A stretch of DNA of 64,000 bases from Anderseniella sp963759095 (GTDB lineage: Bacteria > Pseudomonadota > Alphaproteobacteria > Rhizobiales > Aestuariivirgaceae): the NCBI GenBank assembly GCA_963759095.1, contig CAVWYF010000028.1:124001-188000 (forward strand), written 5' to 3'. Made by a program: the position numbers and the translations under genes. The notes under the pieces were generated by a model, which made no database searches, had not been told where the DNA came from, and saw only the letters and a list, made by a program, of their open reading frames with translations. Of this stretch, positions 59,979 through 64,000 are shown in pieces (within the stretch, counting starts at the first letter, position 1; each line of letters opens with the position of its first letter).

Positions 59979-60575
59979 TTAATTCACCGTGTTGTCACTT
60001 TGAGGACGTGAGGTCGATGAGGTTTTCACCGGCTCCTCGTCCACCGCATAAAATGTATATGAAAGCGTAATCGTCTTAACCGATTTCATGTCCGGATCAT
60101 TGACGATATCCGGGTCCACAAAATAACTTACCGGCATGTCAATCGACTGACCCGGCTGCAAAGTCTGTTCGGTAAAGCAGAAGCATTCAATCTTCGAAAA
60201 GTACACGCCCGCTCCGACCGGCGTCACATTGAAGGTCGCCGTGCCGGTAACCGGCCGGTGACCGGTGTTCACCGCCTTGTAGAAAGCCAGCGTCTGTTCG
60301 CCGATGCGAATGGTCTGGCTGTGCTGGCTGGGGACAAAGTTCCAGCTGAGCGATGCATTGACATTGGCATCGAAGGCAACGGTGATTTTCTGATCAAGCA
60401 CTGTTTCAGGCGATGCATCGGCACGCTGCGTGGTGCCGCCGAAACCGGTGATCTGGCAGAAAATCTGGTATAGCGGAACTGCCGCATAGGCCACACCGAC
60501 CATGCCCACGGCGACACCGCCAGCCATGATGGCAACCCGCAGATTGGACTTTTCCCGAGGCTGTCTCGAACTCAT
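59979..60575 (-). CDS. ctaG: Cytochrome c oxidase assembly protein CtaG (Cox11)
   Basis: A copper chaperone that inserts CuB into subunit I. It has 198 residues with one N-terminal membrane anchor (VAIMAGGVAVGMVGVAYAAV) and a periplasmic immunoglobulin-like domain carrying the copper motif Cys131-Phe-Cys133 (KIECFCFTEQTL). The juxtamembrane Cys40 (PLYQIFCQITGFGG) is also conserved in Cox11. The start codon is 1 bp from the coxF stop. Confidence 0.95.
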   Translation of the reverse strand: MSSRQPREKSNLRVAIMAGGVAVGMVGVAYAAVPLYQIFCQITGFGGTTQRADASPETVLDQKITVAFDANVNASLSWNFVPSQHSQTIRIGEQTLAFYKAVNTGHRPVTGTATFNVTPVGAGVYFSKIECFCFTEQTLQPGQSIDMPVSYFVDPDIVNDPDMKSVKTITLSYTFYAVDEEPVKTSSTSRPQSDNTVN

Positions 60576-60576
60576 G

Positions 60577-60741
60577 TCAGCCTCCTGCCGGTGTGGAAAT
60601 GTTTGAACTCAGGCGAACCATGGTGGTGATGAAAAACAGGATGACCAGTGCCACCAGCGACCAGGCAATCACCACTGAGCGCTTGCGCTGGCGCGCGCGC
60701 TCTTCATCGGTAGGAGTGTATGTCTGCATTTCTTCAGCCAT
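60577..60741 (-). CDS. coxF: CoxF-like small membrane protein (54 aa)
   Basis: ATG at 60741 and TGA at 60577-60579. It reads MAEEMQTYTPTDEERARQRK, then one membrane helix (VVIAWSLVALVILFFITTMVRL). A short protein of this type lies between ctaB and ctaG in many alphaproteobacterial oxidase operons and is called CoxF. The spacing (3 bp from the ctaB stop, 1 bp to the ctaG start) strongly supports a real gene. Function unknown. Confidence 0.8.
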   Translation of the reverse strand: MAEEMQTYTPTDEERARQRKRSVVIAWSLVALVILFFITTMVRLSSNISTPAGG

Positions 60742-60744
60742 CGT

Positions 60745-61695
60745 CTAGATCAGCCCCATCAGGTTAGCCGCCCGGTCAGCGAGCAAAGAGACGAACATGA
60801 CAAAAAGATAGAGGATTGAATAGCTGAACAGCTTCTTGGGCGCACGCTTGGCATTTTCGCCCTCGCGCAGCGAATATACTGCCCATGCATGCCAGATGAA
60901 CTTCGCTGTCAGCAAAAAGGCAGCCACACCGTAAACCCAGCCGGCAATGCCAGCAACGACAGGCAGTGCTGCAACCGGCGCCATGGCCAGCGAATACCAC
61001 CAGATTTGCTGCCGCGTGGCGTCAACACCTGCCACGTTTGGCAACATTGGAACGCCCGCAGTCTCGTAATCTCCGAAACGGAACAGAGCCAGCGCCCAGA
61101 AGTGCGGCGGGGTCCACATGAATATGATCAGGAACAGCGACACACTTGCCATGTCCACCGACCCCGTAACAGCAGACCACGCAACCATCGGCGGAAATGC
61201 GCCTGCTGCGCCGCCAATGACTATGTTCTGGGGTGTCGAGCGTTTGAGGTACATTGTGTAAATCACGGCGTAGAAGAAAATCGTGAATGCCAGAAACGCT
61301 GCAGATACCCAGTTGACCGCCAGGCCCAGCAAGACAACCGATCCTACTGAAAGTGCCGTGCCGAACACATAGGCTTCGCCCGGCTCAATGGCACCGCGCG
61401 GGATCGGCCGCTTCACCGTGCGGCTCATCTGAGCGTCAATGTCGGCATCATAGGCCATGTTCAACGCGCCGGAAGCACCTGCCCCGACAGCTATGCACAA
61501 AATGGCAATGAATGCAGTCCACGGGTGAATATCGCCCGGTGCCAGCAACAACCCGCAAATGGCTGTAAAAATGACCAGCGACATGACTCGCGGTTTGAGC
61601 AGCGCCCAGAAATCTTCAACAGCCCCTTTGCCGCCAAGCGCAAACGAATGAGCTTCCCGGCCTTGCTGCATCATATCTGTACGAATGTCTGTCAT
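60745..61695 (-). CDS. ctaB: Protoheme IX farnesyltransferase
   Basis: Converts heme b to heme o by adding a farnesyl group, the first step to heme a. It has 316 residues from ATG 61695 (MTDIRTDMMQQGREAH). A polytopic UbiA-family prenyltransferase with the aspartate-rich motif NMAYDADIDAQMSRTVKRPIP and a second in YLKRSTPQNIVIGGAAGAFPP. About eight to nine hydrophobic segments. It lies between ctaD and coxF in the oxidase operon. Confidence 0.95.
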   Translation of the reverse strand: MTDIRTDMMQQGREAHSFALGGKGAVEDFWALLKPRVMSLVIFTAICGLLLAPGDIHPWTAFIAILCIAVGAGASGALNMAYDADIDAQMSRTVKRPIPRGAIEPGEAYVFGTALSVGSVVLLGLAVNWVSAAFLAFTIFFYAVIYTMYLKRSTPQNIVIGGAAGAFPPMVAWSAVTGSVDMASVSLFLIIFMWTPPHFWALALFRFGDYETAGVPMLPNVAGVDATRQQIWWYSLAMAPVAALPVVAGIAGWVYGVAAFLLTAKFIWHAWAVYSLREGENAKRAPKKLFSYSILYLFVMFVSLLADRAANLMGLI

Positions 61696-61781
61696 CTGTA
61701 TCCCAAAATTACCGGCAGCTTGAGCCAAGTGCGAACCCGGCCCGCGTCAATGAAGCAGCGGACCGGGTGTGTTGTTTGTGC

Positions 61782-63440
61782 CTACCGGATAACCGGCAGG
61801 GTCGAGAACTGATGGAACGGCGGCGGTGACGACAGCGTCCACTCCAGCGTTGTTGCAGACTCGCCCCATGGATTGTCACCGGCAACCCGCTTCTTCATGA
61901 AGGCTTCAATGATGCACCACAGGAAAATCAGGATCGAAAATGCGGAAATGTACGATCCGATCGAGGATACATAATTCCAGCCCGCGAACACGTCCGGATA
62001 GTCAATGTAGCGGCGCGGCATGCCGGCCAGGCCTAAGAAATGCTGTGGGAAGAACAATACGTTCACACCAATGAACTGGATCCAGAAGTGAGCCCGCGCC
62101 AGTGTTGGATTGTACATGTAGCCGAACATTTTCGGGAACCAGTAGTACCACCCGCCAAAGATCGAGAACACGGCTCCCAGTGACAGCACATAATGGAAAT
62201 GCGCCACAACATAGTAGGTGTCGTGCAGCGAACGGTCGACACCGGCATTGGCCAGAACGACGCCGGTTACACCACCTACGGTGAACAGGAAAATGAAACC
62301 GATAGCCCATAACATGGGTGTGCGGAATTCAATTGATCCGCCCCACATGGTGGCGATCCAGGAGAAAATCTTCACGCCTGTGGGTACCGCAATGACCATG
62401 GTGGCGGCCACGAAGTAGGCTTGCGTGTCTACCGCCATGCCGACGGTGTACATGTGGTGTGCCCACACGATGAAGCCGACGAGGCCGATGGCAACCATGG
62501 CATAGGCCATGCCAAGATAACCGAACACCGGTTTCTTGGAGAAAGTGGAGATGATCTGCGAAACGATACCGAAACCGGGCAGGATCAGGATGTACACCTC
62601 AGGGTGGGCAAAGAACCAGAACAGATGCTGGTACAGGATCGGATCACCGCCGCCTTCGGGACGGAAGAACGACGTGCCGAAATTGCGGTCCGTCAGCAGC
62701 ATGGTGATGGCACCGGCAAAGACCGGCAGCGACAGCAGCAGCAGGAACACGGTGACCAGCACCGACCACACGAACAACGGCATCTTGTGCAGGGTCATGC
62801 CCGGCGCACGCATGTTGAAGATGGTGGTGATGAAGTTGATCGCACCCAGAATTGAAGACGCACCGGCAAGGTGCATGGACAGGATCGCGAAGTCCACGGC
62901 AGGTCCGGGCTGACCTGTCGTGGAGTATGGCGGATACAGCGTCCAGCCACCGCCTACACCGAAGGTGCCTGAAGAGCCTTCCACGAACATGGAAAGAACC
63001 AGCAGGATAAGTGCTGGAGGCAGCAACCAGAAGGAAATGTTGTTCATGCGCGGGAACGCCATGTCAGGCGCACCGATCATCAACGGCACAAACCAGTTGC
63101 CGAAGCCGCCGATCATGGCGGGCATGACCATAAAGAAGATCATCAGCAGGCCATGTGCCGTCACGAACACGTTGAACATGTTCTTGCCGGCATCAATGGC
63201 ATCGGCAGACGTGTCTCCAATACCGTAGACCATGTGCGCCAGACCATGGAAGATCTGGATACCGGGCTCCATCAGTTCCCAGCGCATCATGATCGACATG
63301 AAGCCGCCTACGAGGCCCGAAAAAATCGCAAACCACAAATACATCGTGCCGATGTCCTTGTGGTTGGTGGAATAGACATACCGGCGCCAACCCGACGGGT
63401 TGTGGTCATGGTCGTCATGTGCCGCTGTTGCATGTGCCAT
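61782..63440 (-). CDS. ctaD: Cytochrome c oxidase subunit I
   Basis: The catalytic subunit of aa3-type oxidase, holding heme a and the heme a3-CuB site; 552 residues, 12 membrane helices. Ligands are visible: His96 in TAHGLLMIFF (heme a), the HPEVYIL motif with the cross-linked His-Tyr, the HH pair in WAHHMYTVG, and HFHYVLS for hemes a3 and a. The K- and D-pathway regions look normal (NWFVPLMIGAPDMAFPRMNN). Downstream of ctaC with a 29-bp gap. Confidence 0.97.
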   Translation of the reverse strand: MAHATAAHDDHDHNPSGWRRYVYSTNHKDIGTMYLWFAIFSGLVGGFMSIMMRWELMEPGIQIFHGLAHMVYGIGDTSADAIDAGKNMFNVFVTAHGLLMIFFMVMPAMIGGFGNWFVPLMIGAPDMAFPRMNNISFWLLPPALILLVLSMFVEGSSGTFGVGGGWTLYPPYSTTGQPGPAVDFAILSMHLAGASSILGAINFITTIFNMRAPGMTLHKMPLFVWSVLVTVFLLLLSLPVFAGAITMLLTDRNFGTSFFRPEGGGDPILYQHLFWFFAHPEVYILILPGFGIVSQIISTFSKKPVFGYLGMAYAMVAIGLVGFIVWAHHMYTVGMAVDTQAYFVAATMVIAVPTGVKIFSWIATMWGGSIEFRTPMLWAIGFIFLFTVGGVTGVVLANAGVDRSLHDTYYVVAHFHYVLSLGAVFSIFGGWYYWFPKMFGYMYNPTLARAHFWIQFIGVNVLFFPQHFLGLAGMPRRYIDYPDVFAGWNYVSSIGSYISAFSILIFLWCIIEAFMKKRVAGDNPWGESATTLEWTLSSPPPFHQFSTLPVIR

Positions 63441-63469
63441 AAGGCTTTCCCTCGTTCTAAACAGTCAAA

Positions 63470-64000
63470 TCAGTTTGCAGACGTGCCGGCAGCGCCCTGC
63501 GCCAGCTTGCCTTTGGTTTTCAGGATGGAGGCAAGATGCTCCTGGGCCTGTTCGACGCCGGCAGTCTTGGCCTTCTCAAGCCAGGCATTGTACTCATCTT
63601 CAGACACCACACGCACGGTAATCGGCATATAGGCGTGGTCTTTTCCGCACAGTTCAGAGCACTGGCCGTAAAAGACGCCTTCTTTCTCCGCCTTGAACCA
63701 GGTTTCGTTCAACCGGCCCGGTACCGCGTCAATCTTTGAACCGAAAGACGGGATCGTCCAGGCATGCAGCACATCGTTTGCAGTAACGATGACGCGCACG
63801 ATCTTGTTCACGGGAACCACAACTTCGGTGTCTGTGGCGAGCAGATAGGGCTCACCGTCTTTCAGTTCATCCTTGGGCTTGAGGTACTGATCGAAAGACA
63901 CGTCATGTTCGGGATATTCGTAAGACCAGAACCACTGGTTGCCGATCGCCTTGACGGTCATCTCAGCAGCAGGAAAGTCGCGCTGGAAATACAGCAGGCG
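63470..64000 (-). CDS. ctaC: Cytochrome c oxidase subunit II (5' end beyond the window)
   Basis: The C-terminal 176 residues of subunit II. The frame stays open to base 64000 (RLLYFQRDFPAAEMTVKA), so the signal and two membrane helices lie outside. The periplasmic CuA domain is complete: IGNQWFWSYEYPEHD (electron-entry tryptophan region), His in DVLHAWTIPSFG, and CSELCGKDHAYMP with both Cys, His and Met ligands. An Ala/Lys-rich tail follows. First visible gene of the oxidase operon. Confidence 0.95.
   Translation of the reverse strand, partial: RLLYFQRDFPAAEMTVKAIGNQWFWSYEYPEHDVSFDQYLKPKDELKDGEPYLLATDTEVVVPVNKIVRVIVTANDVLHAWTIPSFGSKIDAVPGRLNETWFKAEKEGVFYGQCSELCGKDHAYMPITVRVVSEDEYNAWLEKAKTAGVEQAQEHLASILKTKGKLAQGAAGTSAN

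Noticed and set aside
1..64000. CRISPR arrays, tRNA or rRNA genes
   Set aside because: No regularly spaced direct repeats and no cloverleaf or rRNA sequence were noticed on either strand; reading by eye could miss a tRNA.

Overview
The window is chromosomal DNA of an alphaproteobacterium, most likely of the order Hyphomicrobiales (Rhizobiales). This rests on a CcrM-type GANTC methylase with a CtrA-like box upstream, split b and b' subunits in the ATP synthase Fo cluster, the ctaC-ctaD-ctaB-coxF-ctaG-ctaE-DUF983-SURF1 oxidase run followed by thrC and an M16 peptidase, and the order glyS-glyQ, ispB/ispE and mutY-DUF721-dsbA-smc. Most genes are housekeeping and GC-rich. The window starts inside tag and ends inside ctaC. 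No rRNA, tRNA or CRISPR array was seen.

Layout. 1-12 kb: DNA repair (tag), an HD phosphohydrolase, a branched-chain-type aminotransferase, a SleB-like hydrolase, ppdK, glyS/glyQ, a 59-residue membrane protein, an S49 peptidase, a tRNA methylase and a DUF2007 protein. 12-24 kb: isoprenoid genes ispB and ispE, a TPR lipoprotein-like protein, a lytic transglycosylase, an uncharacterised secreted protein with a duplicated two-cysteine unit, ETF:ubiquinone oxidoreductase, a family 4 uracil-DNA glycosylase, moaB, a scar joining an IS30 fragment to a metallo-beta-lactamase-fold fragment, and two rSAM/selenodomain-associated transferases. 24-31 kb: a radical SAM protein, a DUF318 permease, a LysR regulator, an AEC transporter, rnhB, ccrM and a GNAT acetyltransferase. 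31.1-37.2 kb: an accessory segment holding a frameshifted AT-rich sulfotransferase, an FAH-family hydrolase, a GntR regulator and a NitT/TauT-type ABC importer. It ends with a second copy of the last ~75 bp of the GNAT gene, next to mutY. 37-46 kb: mutY, a DciA-like protein, dsbA-like, smc and the atpI-B-E-b'-b operon. 46-55 kb: ispH, rnhA, peroxiredoxin, a DsbD-N-like protein, YqgE and a very large EAL protein with a histone-like tail. 55-64 kb (minus strand): cytochrome oxidase biogenesis, thrC and peptidase M16.

The most unusual material is non-coding. There are four families of dispersed, strongly palindromic repeats. Family A (two ~267-bp copies, 3361-3628 and 46107-46372) folds into a long closing stem around two arms, and base changes between copies are compensated on the opposite strand of the stems; one copy supplies the ppdK stop codon. 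Family B (three ~100-bp copies plus one truncated copy) always lies upstream of a gene in the same orientation. In the three full copies it is 14-31 bp from the start codon and has a GANTC site at the apex of a covarying hairpin. Family C is a GC-rich palindromic repeat and family D a 267-bp MITE-like element. These, the duplicated GNAT end flanking the accessory segment, and the CtrA/GANTC arrangement at ccrM are the observations most worth following up.
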